A stretch of DNA of 29,462 nt from assembly GCA_964473155.1 (NCBI GenBank), contig CAYYNT010000057.1, forward strand, positions 1 through 29,462. The letters run 5' to 3'. The DNA comes from JAJFUG01 sp964473155 (GTDB taxonomy: Bacteria; Gemmatimonadota; Glassbacteria; GWA2-58-10). The translations under genes were made by a program, and so were the position numbers. How positions within the stretch are numbered: position 1 is the stretch's first letter; each line of letters starts with the position of its first letter. Below the pieces are notes generated by a model. It saw only the letters and a list, made by a program, of their open reading frames with translations. It ran no database searches and was not told where the DNA came from. This document shows positions 7,361 through 15,229 of the stretch, one piece after another.

Positions 7361-8308
7361 ATGAAAGCATTTCTGTTTGGTTTATTTATCCTGTGCGCCG
7401 CATCAATCAGCCTGTATGGTCATAATCAAAAGGATGTCACAGGTCCCGAGGGTGAAGAAAGAGTCATAAGAACATCGGATGGAGTGGATCTGTTTGTAAG
7501 AATCAAGGGTAGTGGACCAGAATGCCTTTTCGTGCACGGCGGGCCTGGCACGGGTTGCCATTGGGTCGAGAAAATCTCGGATGGTTTGCTGGAACGGCAT
7601 TTCCGTATGATATACCTGGATCAGCGGGGTGCGGAAAGGTCAAGCAGTCCACAAAATGGCGATTACTCGATGGAAAGGGAAATCGAGGATTTCGAGCAGG
7701 TGCGCCAGGAACTTGGAATCGAGCGATGGCTGACCATGGGCCACTCGTTCGGCGGGCTGCTGCAGGCTGGCTATGCCCTGCGCCACCCCGAGGCGCAACT
7801 GGGCATGATCATGCTGAACTGCACCTTGGATATCAACGAGAGCCTGACCGGAAATTGGATCCCCAAAGCCTGTGAGCTCCTGGGCGTTACAAACTCGGAC
7901 AGTTTTTTCAGCGGTGAGGCATCCATTCCTGAAAGGTTGATAAAACTGGTTGGTGCTCTTCAGGAAAAAGAAATTTTCTGGAAAATGGGCTTTGCCTCGC
8001 CAGATAACGAAGAGAAAGTCAACTCGTGCGCCGGAGATATCCCGAACCGTAACAAAGATGCGCAGCAGGCCATGATGGCAATACGCGACTACTGGGAGAA
8101 TTTCAAGCCGGCCACATCCGGGATCAAGGCGCCGGTGCTGTTCTTCAGCGGTAAAACAGACTGGATGGCCGGGCCTGAGAATTATCGGGGGGTGAAGTTT
8201 CCCAACATGCTTCTATGGGAAAGCCAGGTGGGACACACCGCCATCCTGGAAAACAGGCCCGATCTGGAGAAGGCTTTGATTACATTTATCGAGAAATACA
8301 AGTTCTGA
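7361..8308 (+). CDS. Secreted alpha/beta hydrolase, proline-iminopeptidase-like (peptidase family S33)
   Basis: Likely a periplasmic or secreted serine hydrolase; S33 relatives release N-terminal proline or hydrolyse small esters/amides, and the substrate here is unknown. The start is taken at ATG 7361 (315 aa), which begins a clear signal peptide, KAFLFGLFILCAASISLYG. The in-frame TTG at 7310 would put 17 extra residues before the signal and coincides with a TTGACA-like sequence. The Shine-Dalgarno is weak (AAGGC). Motifs: HGGPG (59-63, oxyanion hole), YLDQRG (85-90), nucleophile S129 in GHSFGG, the acid Asp in SGKTDW and catalytic His in VGHTA near the C-terminus; the triad is complete. A cap domain lies between the nucleophile and the Asp. 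It converges on the FapA-like gene across a shared terminator. Confidence 0.88.
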   Translation: MKAFLFGLFILCAASISLYGHNQKDVTGPEGEERVIRTSDGVDLFVRIKGSGPECLFVHGGPGTGCHWVEKISDGLLERHFRMIYLDQRGAERSSSPQNGDYSMEREIEDFEQVRQELGIERWLTMGHSFGGLLQAGYALRHPEAQLGMIMLNCTLDINESLTGNWIPKACELLGVTNSDSFFSGEASIPERLIKLVGALQEKEIFWKMGFASPDNEEKVNSCAGDIPNRNKDAQQAMMAIRDYWENFKPATSGIKAPVLFFSGKTDWMAGPENYRGVKFPNMLLWESQVGHTAILENRPDLEKALITFIEKYKF

Positions 8309-8322
8309 TTTATTCAAAGAGC

Positions 8323-8366
8323 AGAAGGTTCAGGCGAGAGACAACCCGCCCTGAACCTTCTCTTTA
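8323..8366. terminator. Bidirectional terminator between convergent genes
   Basis: AGAAGGTTCAGG (8323-8334) and CCTGAACCTTCT (8350-8361) form a 12-bp stem, followed by CTTTAT on the plus strand and GCTCTTTG on the minus strand. It lies in the 61-bp gap between the S33-like hydrolase and the FapA-like gene and can serve both. Confidence 0.85.
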
Positions 8367-8369
8367 TCA

Positions 8370-10355
8370 TTACGCTCCCGGATCAAGCTTGACTCCCGCA
8401 TCTTTCTCGGCCGCCTCTTTTTCACCCATCAGCGGCACGGCCAGAACGCCGTCATCGCCGTACTGGAAGCAGACGCTTTTAAGCGGGTCGGTGATTTTCA
8501 GGCTGCGGTCGAAAATGGTGACAGTCACGCCGGGGAAGACTGTGCCGAAAACCCGTACCTTCGCCTCACGGTACTCTTTCATCTGTTCCTGCAGCTCGGC
8601 GATCTGACGGTTCAGTTCGGCGCGGTCATCTTCCTTTTCCTTTCTCAGCCGGGCCAGGAGAAACACCTGCTGTTCCTGCTGCTTGTCGATTTCCTTTCTC
8701 AACAGTTTGAGTTGCTTGTATTTACGGACCACAACGCCGATCCGGTCTATCTTGTCCGTGAGCAGGGCCACATGCTCTTTCATTTTCTCGCATTCGTCGT
8801 TCAGCTTTTTGTTCACTCCTGTCACGACCTGAGTGGGAAGGAAATTCCGGTTGCCCAGTATTTTTACATCAATTCCATGCGCGGCCACGGTCAGCCCGCC
8901 CAAGATCAGGCCGTTCTTGCCTGTCACGGAGAGCCGCCCCGCGGTCGAGACCTTGCTGTTCATTATATAATCCGAGATTATGATATCGCCCTGGGCCTCG
9001 ATAGTCTCATTCTCGCAAAACAGCGCCCTCACCTCGCCCCTGGCCCGAATCGTACCCTTCCCGCGCCCGGTGAAACCGAACTTGATCAGCACGTCTCCCC
9101 CAGCCTCGACCACAGCGTCCTCCACTACTCCTCCGACCTCCACGTCCTTTCGGGCCGTAACCCGGAACCCGCTCAACACAGTCTTGCCCACGCGCACCGA
9201 GCCCACAAAATCGATATTGCCGGTTGAATAGTCCACGTCATCCTTGACCGCGAAAACCGGCTCGAGCTCCAGGTTTTTACCCCTCAGTCTCACGCATCCG
9301 TCTATACCCGCGATGACAAGATCCTTGCGATGTGGATCGAACTCCATGTTCTTCCCGGCCGTGAGAGTTACAGCCACTCCCTGCCTGGGCTGTATTTTCC
9401 GTCCGTACACAGTGCAACCCTCCCGTCCCGGCGTGGGTGGCAAAGCTTCAACCAGAGGATCGTCTTTTTTTACATTTTGAATCAGGTTCAGGCTTTTGTA
9501 ATCCACATTCCCGTACTCGTCCGTCTTCGGGCGCACGTCTGTCTCGAAAAAATATTTCAGTTTGCCATCCTGACCATCCACCGGCCGCACGCCCTCGGCA
9601 ATGATCACGTTCTGTCCGAACCCGCCCTGCTCGAATATTTCTTTTATCGCATCTTCCAGGACACCGAACACCACTCCATTGTCCTGGAGGAATTCCCGCA
9701 GATCCTTTTCGCTGAAATCACCCGGATCAAGCGGTCTCTGCACCCGCACCATAACCTCGAACTCATCCTCATCGCGTTCGAGGACAAAAAACGGCGTCAC
9801 TTTAAGCTCGTCCACCTGCATGGTCATGTATCCATCCAGCGTGGCCACCAGGTACGATTCATCCGAGGGATCGCGCGAGACATTGACCAGAGCGGGCAAT
9901 TTGGCGGGAAGCGGTTCATCCGGCTTAACCGCTTGGCCCAGGACGCTCGTGCCTGCCTTGCCGGGAACAGACGGAATAATTCTCGCCAGACGGTCGTTCA
10001 TGCAGACACGGCAGGGACGGTCAAGCGGTTTAAGATACTCTATCCTGCCGTTCTCGCTCTCTGTTGGCGGCAGACCGGCGGCGATCTTGACTTTCTCGTT
10101 AATTTTGGGCGTCAAGGCCGGATCGGAAAGCATTTTTTCATTGATGCCGAAACTCACGCCTTTCAGGCGAAACTCCTGCCTTATCCGTTCCGGAACAATG
10201 TGCGGCTTTCCGGAACGGGAACGGATGGTCAGGAACGCCTCCAGGCCGTCACGGCTGACATCAACAATCAGCTCAACATCCTCTTTGTCCGCGCTCTCTT
10301 GCGGTGGAACGGACTCAGGACCGGATGCGGCTGGTTTTTCCTTGTCCTCAGCCAT
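8370..10355 (-). CDS. DUF342 / FapA-like protein
   Basis: A 661-aa cytoplasmic protein of the DUF342 (FapA) family. In Vibrio, FapA affects flagellar assembly and glucose-PTS control, but most homologues are uncharacterised. The order is: a Pro/Glu-rich N-terminal tail; an alpha/beta region (~30-300) with repeated GVxFGI/GVVFGVLEDAI-type motifs; a beta-helix-like core (~330-530) with regularly spaced short strands (VGKTVLSGF, VEVGGVVEDAVVEAGGDV, IEAQGDIIISDYI); a long coiled coil (~535-620, heavy in Lys/Glu/Gln); and a small C-terminal beta domain. The start ATG overlaps the end of the upstream CBS gene by 8 nt (ATGGCTGA), implying translational coupling. No flagellar genes are visible, so a non-flagellar role seems more likely here. 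Confidence 0.85.
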   Translation of the reverse strand: MAEDKEKPAASGPESVPPQESADKEDVELIVDVSRDGLEAFLTIRSRSGKPHIVPERIRQEFRLKGVSFGINEKMLSDPALTPKINEKVKIAAGLPPTESENGRIEYLKPLDRPCRVCMNDRLARIIPSVPGKAGTSVLGQAVKPDEPLPAKLPALVNVSRDPSDESYLVATLDGYMTMQVDELKVTPFFVLERDEDEFEVMVRVQRPLDPGDFSEKDLREFLQDNGVVFGVLEDAIKEIFEQGGFGQNVIIAEGVRPVDGQDGKLKYFFETDVRPKTDEYGNVDYKSLNLIQNVKKDDPLVEALPPTPGREGCTVYGRKIQPRQGVAVTLTAGKNMEFDPHRKDLVIAGIDGCVRLRGKNLELEPVFAVKDDVDYSTGNIDFVGSVRVGKTVLSGFRVTARKDVEVGGVVEDAVVEAGGDVLIKFGFTGRGKGTIRARGEVRALFCENETIEAQGDIIISDYIMNSKVSTAGRLSVTGKNGLILGGLTVAAHGIDVKILGNRNFLPTQVVTGVNKKLNDECEKMKEHVALLTDKIDRIGVVVRKYKQLKLLRKEIDKQQEQQVFLLARLRKEKEDDRAELNRQIAELQEQMKEYREAKVRVFGTVFPGVTVTIFDRSLKITDPLKSVCFQYGDDGVLAVPLMGEKEAAEKDAGVKLDPGA

Positions 10356-10815
10356 TTCTTTCCTTCTCGGCGATAAAATACAGGAGGTCGAGCGTGCTCA
10401 GGATACCTGTTATCCGTCCCCTGTTCGTTATCACAATCCGGTGGATAGCATGCTCGATCATCATCTCCGCCAGTTTCTTGACCGGGGTGGATTCCGCGGC
10501 TGTGATCGGATTGCTTGTCATGATGTCCCTGACTTTCAGGTCCGATACTGAACTGACTGAAATCTCTGTGCCATCCGCATGCGCGCCGAGGACATCTTTA
10601 AGCGCCACTTTCAGGGTCAGGTCAAGGTCAAGGTTGACGATATGAGCGAGAATATCGGTCTTGGTCACCACTCCCACGAGATTGCCCTGTTTATCCACCA
10701 CCGGGGCGCTGCTGATACGGTTATCGATGAAGGAATTGATAAGATCGTTTACGGAGTCCTCCAGCCCGGCGCATATTACATTCCGGGTCATGATATCGCT
10801 GGCTGTCTTGATCAT
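10348..10815 (-). CDS. Two-CBS-domain protein
   Basis: A 155-aa cytoplasmic protein made almost only of a Bateman module, a pair of CBS domains that binds adenine nucleotides in many families. CBS1 begins DIMTRNV and contains SAPVVDKQGNLVGVVTKTDIL; CBS2 begins DIMTSNPI and contains HRIVITNRGRITGILSTLDLL. The start is taken at the internal ATG (minus strand, 10813-10815), with CTGGAG 8 nt upstream. An earlier in-frame start would add 67 residues with no family resemblance that run into the divergent promoter region. Its stop overlaps the FapA-like start, so the two are one operon. It is probably a ligand sensor for its DUF342 partner (inference from coupling only). Confidence 0.9.
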   Translation of the reverse strand: MIKTASDIMTRNVICAGLEDSVNDLINSFIDNRISSAPVVDKQGNLVGVVTKTDILAHIVNLDLDLTLKVALKDVLGAHADGTEISVSSVSDLKVRDIMTSNPITAAESTPVKKLAEMMIEHAIHRIVITNRGRITGILSTLDLLYFIAEKERNG

Positions 10816-10976
10816 GTTCGATCTCCAGAGTTGGTGCGGCAATTTCCGGTCCGGATTCAGCCTTGAAGACGTTATCCGGCGTTTTTGCATACAGGCATTT
10901 AACATTATTGTATCATCAAGCGGCGCTCTGTTCAAACATATTCCATCATTTGAACCGGCAACTTGATTTTTCAGCA

Positions 10977-11004
10977 TTGATACATGATCTGAGCAATATA
11001 TATT
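10977..11004 (+). promoter_or_regulatory. Candidate promoter of the GATase1-like gene
   Basis: TTGATA (10977-10982), a 16-nt spacer and TATATT (10999-11004), 47 nt before the ATG, in the 236-bp gap shared with the divergent CBS gene. Confidence 0.5.
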
Positions 11005-11051
11005 CCTCTTTCGCAAACGATGCCACTCGAACCTTTTTTCCGGGGAACCTC

Positions 11052-11837
11052 ATGTCCAGGATTTACTACGTGGGCGACTGGGCCGTGCAGTGCGGGCCCG
11101 TATATGCAGAGACGCCTTTCAATTATGCGTTCAAGGGATTGGAAACGATCAACTACGGCAAGTGGCTGAAAGCCGCCCTCGAATCGGACGGACGCAACAG
11201 CGTAGACTCCGTGCCCACCTGGGATTTCTATATGCTCGGGCCGGGGGAATACGAAAAAGTGCTGGAAAGCCACGATGTCATAATCTTCAGCGATGTCGAG
11301 GCGAAAAACTTCCAGCTCGCCCCGAACTTCTTCAACCACCGGCTGTTCGGCACGCGCGTGCTGACCTTTCCAGACCGTGTCCGCCTGACAGTCGAAGCGG
11401 TCCGGGCGGGCAAGGGACTGATGTGCCTTGGCGGCTGGCTCTCGTTCAACGGCGAGATGGGCAAAGGCGGCTGGGGACGCACGGGATTGAAGGAACTGCT
11501 GCCGGTGGCCTGCCTCGAAACCGAGGACCTGGTCGAAAGCACCGAGGGATTCACCGCTAAAGTCACTTCCGCCGGAGTTGAAGTCCTGAGCGGGCTGGAT
11601 TTCAGCGGGTTCCCCCCTATCCTGGGCTACAACCGCACCCTTCCGCTGAATGATTGCCCCTGTCTGCTGGAGGTCAGCCGGACCGGCGATCCGCTTCTTG
11701 CCGTGCGTGATTTCGGGAAAGGTAAAGTCCTGGCCTACATGAGCGACCCGGCCCCGCACTGGGGCTGCAATTTCGTTTTCTGGGAAAGATATGCCGAATT
11801 CTGGCTGAAATGCCTTGGAATGGTGACGAAAAGATGA
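11052..11837 (+). CDS. Putative glutamine amidotransferase-like protein (GATase1-like, DUF1355 type)
   Basis: A 261-aa protein resembling the family of cytoplasmic GATase1-like proteins of unknown substrate. The N-terminal half has GDW..QCGPVYAETPFNYAFKG and a flavodoxin-like stretch SHDVIIFSDVEAKNF. The centre has RLTVEAVRAGKGLMCLGGWLSFNG, where the GATase1 nucleophile elbow would sit (Cys in GLMCLGG). The C-terminal part has GKVLAYMSDPAPHWGCNFVFW, with a possible catalytic His. The start is chosen at ATG 11052, after GGGGAA. The longer frame from 10863 reads through the divergent promoter region with no sensible N-terminus. It is alone on its strand before the Cys-rich peptide gene. Function is not assignable beyond the fold. 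Confidence 0.75.
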   Translation: MSRIYYVGDWAVQCGPVYAETPFNYAFKGLETINYGKWLKAALESDGRNSVDSVPTWDFYMLGPGEYEKVLESHDVIIFSDVEAKNFQLAPNFFNHRLFGTRVLTFPDRVRLTVEAVRAGKGLMCLGGWLSFNGEMGKGGWGRTGLKELLPVACLETEDLVESTEGFTAKVTSAGVEVLSGLDFSGFPPILGYNRTLPLNDCPCLLEVSRTGDPLLAVRDFGKGKVLAYMSDPAPHWGCNFVFWERYAEFWLKCLGMVTKR

Positions 11838-11873
11838 AGAGAACCGGGCGTTGATGATGGCATTAAAACATTA

Positions 11874-11902
11874 TTGACAACCGGGGCGTTGAATGTTAGA
11901 TA
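11874..11902 (+). promoter_or_regulatory. Predicted promoter of the Cys-rich peptide gene
   Basis: A perfect TTGACA (11874-11879), a 17-nt spacer and TAGATA (11897-11902), with TG one base upstream of the -10 (extended -10). The ATG is 50 nt downstream. Confidence 0.6.
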
Positions 11903-11951
11903 TTATTTTGTTTACAGATCAGACCACATCCACATAGAAAAGGAGTCTGCC

Positions 11952-12236
11952 ATGAAGAAGCTTCTCATCGTTGCGGCAGTTGCATTATTCGCCTTCGCCG
12001 TCCTGGCTTTCGCCGCCCAGCAGGATGTCTCCTCTTGCGCCGCCAAGTCAGCGGCCTGCCAGATGGCCCAGGCGGATGGCGCCTGTTGCGCCATGGCCGC
12101 GGCGGAATGCAAGGCTGACAGCGCAAAATGCGCTCAGTGCCCGGACAAGGCCAAGTGCGACAAGAAAGAGTGCCCCAAAAAGGGTGGTGAGTGCAAGAAG
12201 GATTGCCCTAAGAAAGATGCTCCGCCCAAGAAATAA
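11952..12236 (+). CDS. Small secreted Cys/Lys-rich protein (metallothionein-like composition)
   Basis: A 94-aa protein of unknown function. Residues 1-~22 are a clean Sec signal peptide (KKLLIVAAVALFAFAVLAFAA). The mature ~72 residues hold 11 cysteines, first in an Ala/Gln-rich half (SSCAAKSAACQMA, GACCAMAAAEC), then in a very Lys-rich half with repeated C-P-x-K-x-x-C and C-x(4-5)-C spacing (KCAQCPDKAKC, CDKKECPKK, CKKDCPKK). This composition suggests metal binding or disulfide packing in the periplasm, but no family is recognised. The start ATG has AGGAG 6 nt upstream. The longer frame from 11874 begins inside the promoter and is rejected. It has its own strong promoter and a terminator 50 bp downstream, so it is monocistronic and possibly well expressed. 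Confidence 0.85.
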   Translation: MKKLLIVAAVALFAFAVLAFAAQQDVSSCAAKSAACQMAQADGACCAMAAAECKADSAKCAQCPDKAKCDKKECPKKGGECKKDCPKKDAPPKK

Positions 12237-12286
12237 TAATGCTGTCTCAAGTCATGCCGGTTTGCCGGATATAATCGGATACAGAG

Positions 12287-12319
12287 AGGGCCGCACTCAG
12301 CGGCCTTTTCTCTTTCTGG
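12287..12319 (+). terminator. Intrinsic terminator of the Cys-rich peptide gene
   Basis: GGCCGC (12289-12294) pairs with GCGGCC (12300-12305) around an ACTCA loop and is extended by an A/G-rich 5' flank against TTTTCTCTTTCT. The last 12 bases, TTCTCTTTCTGG, are identical to those behind the 4157-4187 hairpin. Confidence 0.85.
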
Positions 12320-12337
12320 CTTTTTACCACAAGGGGT

Positions 12338-13042
12338 TCATTCAAGCCCGAATACGGCGTGGACTGTCACCCGGACCTGCTTTTTCTTGCTGCTCGTGTT
12401 GTGGATACCGTAGTCCTGAACCTCGGTGGAATACGGCTCCGTAATCTGGAACACTCCGGCGCGCGCCTCGCGGATCGATCCGACTTTGAGGTTTGAACTC
12501 GAAGCGATCGACTCCGCCCTTCGGCGGGCATCCAGGGCCGCATCTCCCAGCAGCTCGCGTTTCAACTCCTCCACCCCGGAATAAAAATATTGCAACTGGC
12601 TGGAACGCAGTACAGTCCCTGAGCTTAGCGTTCCCTCGGGATTCAGGGCCAGCTTTTCCACCGCCTCGACCTGACGGGTCACCACATTCACGGTCTGGCT
12701 GATCTGGTAACCCACCACCTGCCCGTCGTTCCTGAACGTCGGGTAGCTGACCGGCGGGGTCAGCACAATGTCGCTCTCCGTTACCCCGATTTCGGCAAGC
12801 CGCCGCGAAACCTCGGCCAGGTCGGTGCGCAGGGCCGCATATTCCGAGGAGACCTCGACACCGCTGCTCTGACGGCCCAGTTCAAGGGTCCATTTGAGAA
12901 TATCCGTGTCGAACATTTTATCCGCGCTTCCCACTACCCGCACCGTACGTTCGCCGCTCCGGGCCGACTTGAAAAGAAGTCCGAACACCAGCGCCGCCAA
13001 AGTCAAACCCAATGCGATAATCCATGCGCTTCTGCCGTTCAT
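12338..13042 (-). CDS. Membrane-anchored SIMPL-domain (DUF541) protein
   Basis: A 234-aa protein with an N-terminal transmembrane anchor (AWIIALGLTLAALVFGLLF) and one SIMPL/DUF541 domain facing the periplasm. E. coli YggE, linked to oxidative stress, is the best-known relative; the biochemical function is unknown. Family features are the opening RTVRVVGSADK, the TESDIVLTPPVSYPTF stretch, GYQISQTVNVVTRQVEAVEK, LLGDAALDARRRAESIASSSNLKVGSIREARAG, and the closing beta strand QVRVTVHAVFGLE. The start is chosen at ATG (minus, 13040-13042), with GGAGGG upstream. A start 11 codons earlier would put hydrophilic residues before the anchor. It is divergent from the esterase-like gene, with 111 bp between them. 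Confidence 0.9.
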   Translation of the reverse strand: MNGRSAWIIALGLTLAALVFGLLFKSARSGERTVRVVGSADKMFDTDILKWTLELGRQSSGVEVSSEYAALRTDLAEVSRRLAEIGVTESDIVLTPPVSYPTFRNDGQVVGYQISQTVNVVTRQVEAVEKLALNPEGTLSSGTVLRSSQLQYFYSGVEELKRELLGDAALDARRRAESIASSSNLKVGSIREARAGVFQITEPYSTEVQDYGIHNTSSKKKQVRVTVHAVFGLE

Positions 13043-13153
13043 GTACCCTCCCGCCGGTAAAAAGATGATTTGCACTTTCCAGCCGCCGGATTCAGATTTA
13101 AATTACATTTTCATTGGAGTCAAGCCTTTGATCGCCACCGGATGGAGCTGCCG

Positions 13154-14449
13154 ATGACTCGTATGACATGGCTGGCATTGTTTTTCGGACTTCTTTTGAC
13201 TTCAGGAATCAGCGCATATGGCGCAACCGGCGCCCTTACGGTGCGGGCTGACCGGGCGGATTACCTCTACTCCCTGGGCGATACGGCTGTTTTCAATATT
13301 GAAATGCCCGCAATAAAGGCCGGTTCAAGGCTGAAATACCGTTTCAGGGAGGAAGAGACCCGACTGGTGAGCGAAGGGGTCATCGATTCTCCGCGTGAAA
13401 GTATGGCCCTGCGCGGCTCGCTCGACCGTCCGGGTTTCCTGCGACTTGACCTGGAGCTTGTCCAGGGCAGCGACACGCTGCGTGCTGTCACGGCGGCCGG
13501 GTTCGATGCCCGTTCGATACTTCCATCTGGTGCAGTCCCGGTTGACTGGCGGATGTTCTGGCAGCAGGGCCTGGGTGAAATCGCTCGAATCGAGCCGGAC
13601 CCGCGGGTCAGCCGCTGGAGCGAACAGAGCGAACCGGGCGTGACCCGCTATCTGGTGAGCCTGGCCAATATCGAGGGCTCGCGCATATTTGGCTGGCTGA
13701 GCGTCCCTGACGGGCCGGGGCCGTTCCCGGCGGTGGTTTATATCCAGGGTGCGCCAGGCGGGATCGAGGAATTCCACACCGATCCGATGACTTTATACGC
13801 TAAACGCGGGATGATAGCGCTGGCGATAAACCCCCATGGCCAGGAGCTCGGACGCGAGGAAAGCTTTTACCGCGCGCTGCTTGACCGCGGAATCCCAGGA
13901 AACGCGGCGGCACAGGGCGCGGATGATCCTTACCGATTCTATTTCCGCCGCGTGGTGCTGGGCGCCGTGCGTGCCGTGGATTACCTCTGCTCCAGGCCGG
14001 ATGTCGACACCCGCCGGGTGGCGGTGGCCGGGGCAAGCCAGGGCGGCGGTCTGAGCCTTCTGCTCGCCGCCGTGGACAGACGGATAAAAGCCGTTACGGT
14101 TCATGTGCCCGCGATGTGCGATTACAGCGGAGCTTTGAGCGGCCGGGCCTCCGGCTGGCCGTGGCTGATCCGTGAAAGCAGACTCGATCCGCGTGTCGTC
14201 CGCACGGCCGGTTATTTCGATGCCGCGCTGGCTGCCGGAATGATCCATGTCCCGGCTTTCTTCACTGTCAGTCATCTTGACCGTTCCTGCCCGCCAACCA
14301 CTGTTTACGCGGCATTCAACAGCCTCCGCGGGCCGAAGGCCATCAAGGACTTTCCCAACACCACTCATCCGGCCAGTTTCACCCCGCAGAACGACAGCCT
14401 GCTGGTCAAGCGCCTGGAGGATATATTTCGCGGAATGAAAGACAATTGA
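13154..14449 (+). CDS. Secreted acetyl-xylan-esterase-like hydrolase (AXE1 / CE7 type)
   Basis: A 431-aa exported esterase. AXE1/CE7 enzymes deacetylate xylo-oligosaccharides and related acetylated small molecules. The signal peptide is TRMTWLALFFGLLLTSGISAYG. An N-terminal beta-rich domain (~25-130) precedes the alpha/beta hydrolase. Motifs: WLSVPDGPGPFPAVVYIQGAPGG (oxyanion region), LAINPHGQE, the YRFYFRRVVLGAVRAVDYL helix typical of CE7, nucleophile S295 in GASQGGG, acid Asp in SHLDRSCPP, and His in FPNTTHP. The complete triad supports activity. The start at ATG 13154 has GGAG 6 nt upstream; ATG 13163 is possible. The frame from 13070 is longer but has no signal at its N-terminus. MarC follows 39 bp downstream. 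Confidence 0.9.
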   Translation: MTRMTWLALFFGLLLTSGISAYGATGALTVRADRADYLYSLGDTAVFNIEMPAIKAGSRLKYRFREEETRLVSEGVIDSPRESMALRGSLDRPGFLRLDLELVQGSDTLRAVTAAGFDARSILPSGAVPVDWRMFWQQGLGEIARIEPDPRVSRWSEQSEPGVTRYLVSLANIEGSRIFGWLSVPDGPGPFPAVVYIQGAPGGIEEFHTDPMTLYAKRGMIALAINPHGQELGREESFYRALLDRGIPGNAAAQGADDPYRFYFRRVVLGAVRAVDYLCSRPDVDTRRVAVAGASQGGGLSLLLAAVDRRIKAVTVHVPAMCDYSGALSGRASGWPWLIRESRLDPRVVRTAGYFDAALAAGMIHVPAFFTVSHLDRSCPPTTVYAAFNSLRGPKAIKDFPNTTHPASFTPQNDSLLVKRLEDIFRGMKDN

Positions 14450-14488
14450 AATCATACTTTCCCTGACCGGACGGACCAGGAGCAACCC

Positions 14489-15121
14489 ATGCAGCTCTGG
14501 AACGAATATCTGCGTCTTTTTATCGGCATACTGGCGATTGTCAACCCCATTGGCGCCATACCCGTGATACTGGGCGCAACCGAGGGCCAGTCCCGCCAGG
14601 CCCGCAGGCGTACGGTCAAGACCGCATCGCTGACCGTGCTCTGCACCCTGCTGGCCGTGACCTGGGTGGGCAATGCGGTGCTGAACTTTTTCGGAATCGG
14701 GGTGCCCGCGTTCCGCGTGGGCGGCGGCATATTGATCCTGATGATGTCCATCTCCATGCTTTACGCCCGACCGAACCGGGTCAAGCAGGGGCCGGATGAG
14801 GCACGCCATGCGCATGACAGTGACTCGGTGGGCGTGGTCCCGATAGGAATACCGCTGCTGTCCGGGCCCGGCTCAATCGCCCTGGTGATAGTGGAAACCC
14901 AGCGTATCCCCGGGCTGGCTCACCAGATGATGATGAGTCTGGCGGTGCTGCTGGTCTGGCTGACAGTCTGGATCGTGCTCAGCCTTTCCGATCCGATCGG
15001 GCGGCGGCTGGGCCGGACCGGGATCAATATCGCCACCCGCCTGATGGGCCTTCTGTTAGCCGCCATTGCCGTGGAGTTCATCGCCGTCGGCGCGCTGGAG
15101 CTGTTTCCGGGCCTGGGTTGA
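14489..15121 (+). CDS. MarC-family (UPF0056) inner-membrane protein
   Basis: A 210-aa integral membrane protein of the MarC/YchE family, whose transport substrate, if any, is not established. The family opening WNEYLRLFIGILAIVNPIGAIPVIL is clear. It is followed by ~5 more hydrophobic segments, GNAVLNFFGIGVPAFRVGGGILILMMSISML, a short hydrophilic loop with DSVGVVPIGIPLLSGPGSIALVIV (family signature), and LMGLLLAAIAVEFIAVGALELF at the C-terminus. The ATG has AGGAG 7 nt upstream. It is 39 bp behind the esterase-like gene, possibly one operon, with no obvious functional link. Confidence 0.92.
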   Translation: MQLWNEYLRLFIGILAIVNPIGAIPVILGATEGQSRQARRRTVKTASLTVLCTLLAVTWVGNAVLNFFGIGVPAFRVGGGILILMMSISMLYARPNRVKQGPDEARHAHDSDSVGVVPIGIPLLSGPGSIALVIVETQRIPGLAHQMMMSLAVLLVWLTVWIVLSLSDPIGRRLGRTGINIATRLMGLLLAAIAVEFIAVGALELFPGLG

Positions 15122-15143
15122 CTCTCCGTCTCCGGGCGGAGCC

Positions 15144-15172
15144 TTGACATTCAGCACCGAGCCGGGCATTTT
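15144..15172 (+). promoter_or_regulatory. Candidate promoter of the asnS operon
   Basis: A perfect TTGACA (15144-15149), a 17-nt spacer and CATTTT (15167-15172), 57 nt before the asnS ATG. Both spacer end (GCCGGGC) and -10 resemble the secG promoter. Confidence 0.5.
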
Positions 15173-15229
15173 TCATACAGTTCAGCGTATGATCCAGACA
15201 GTATAAATCTTCGAACAGGGACAAAAAGC

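Noticed and set aside
9330..10376. 348-codon plus-strand frame across the FapA-like gene
   Set aside because: The minus-strand DUF342 protein is clear and overlaps its operon partner sensibly; the plus frame is a shadow.
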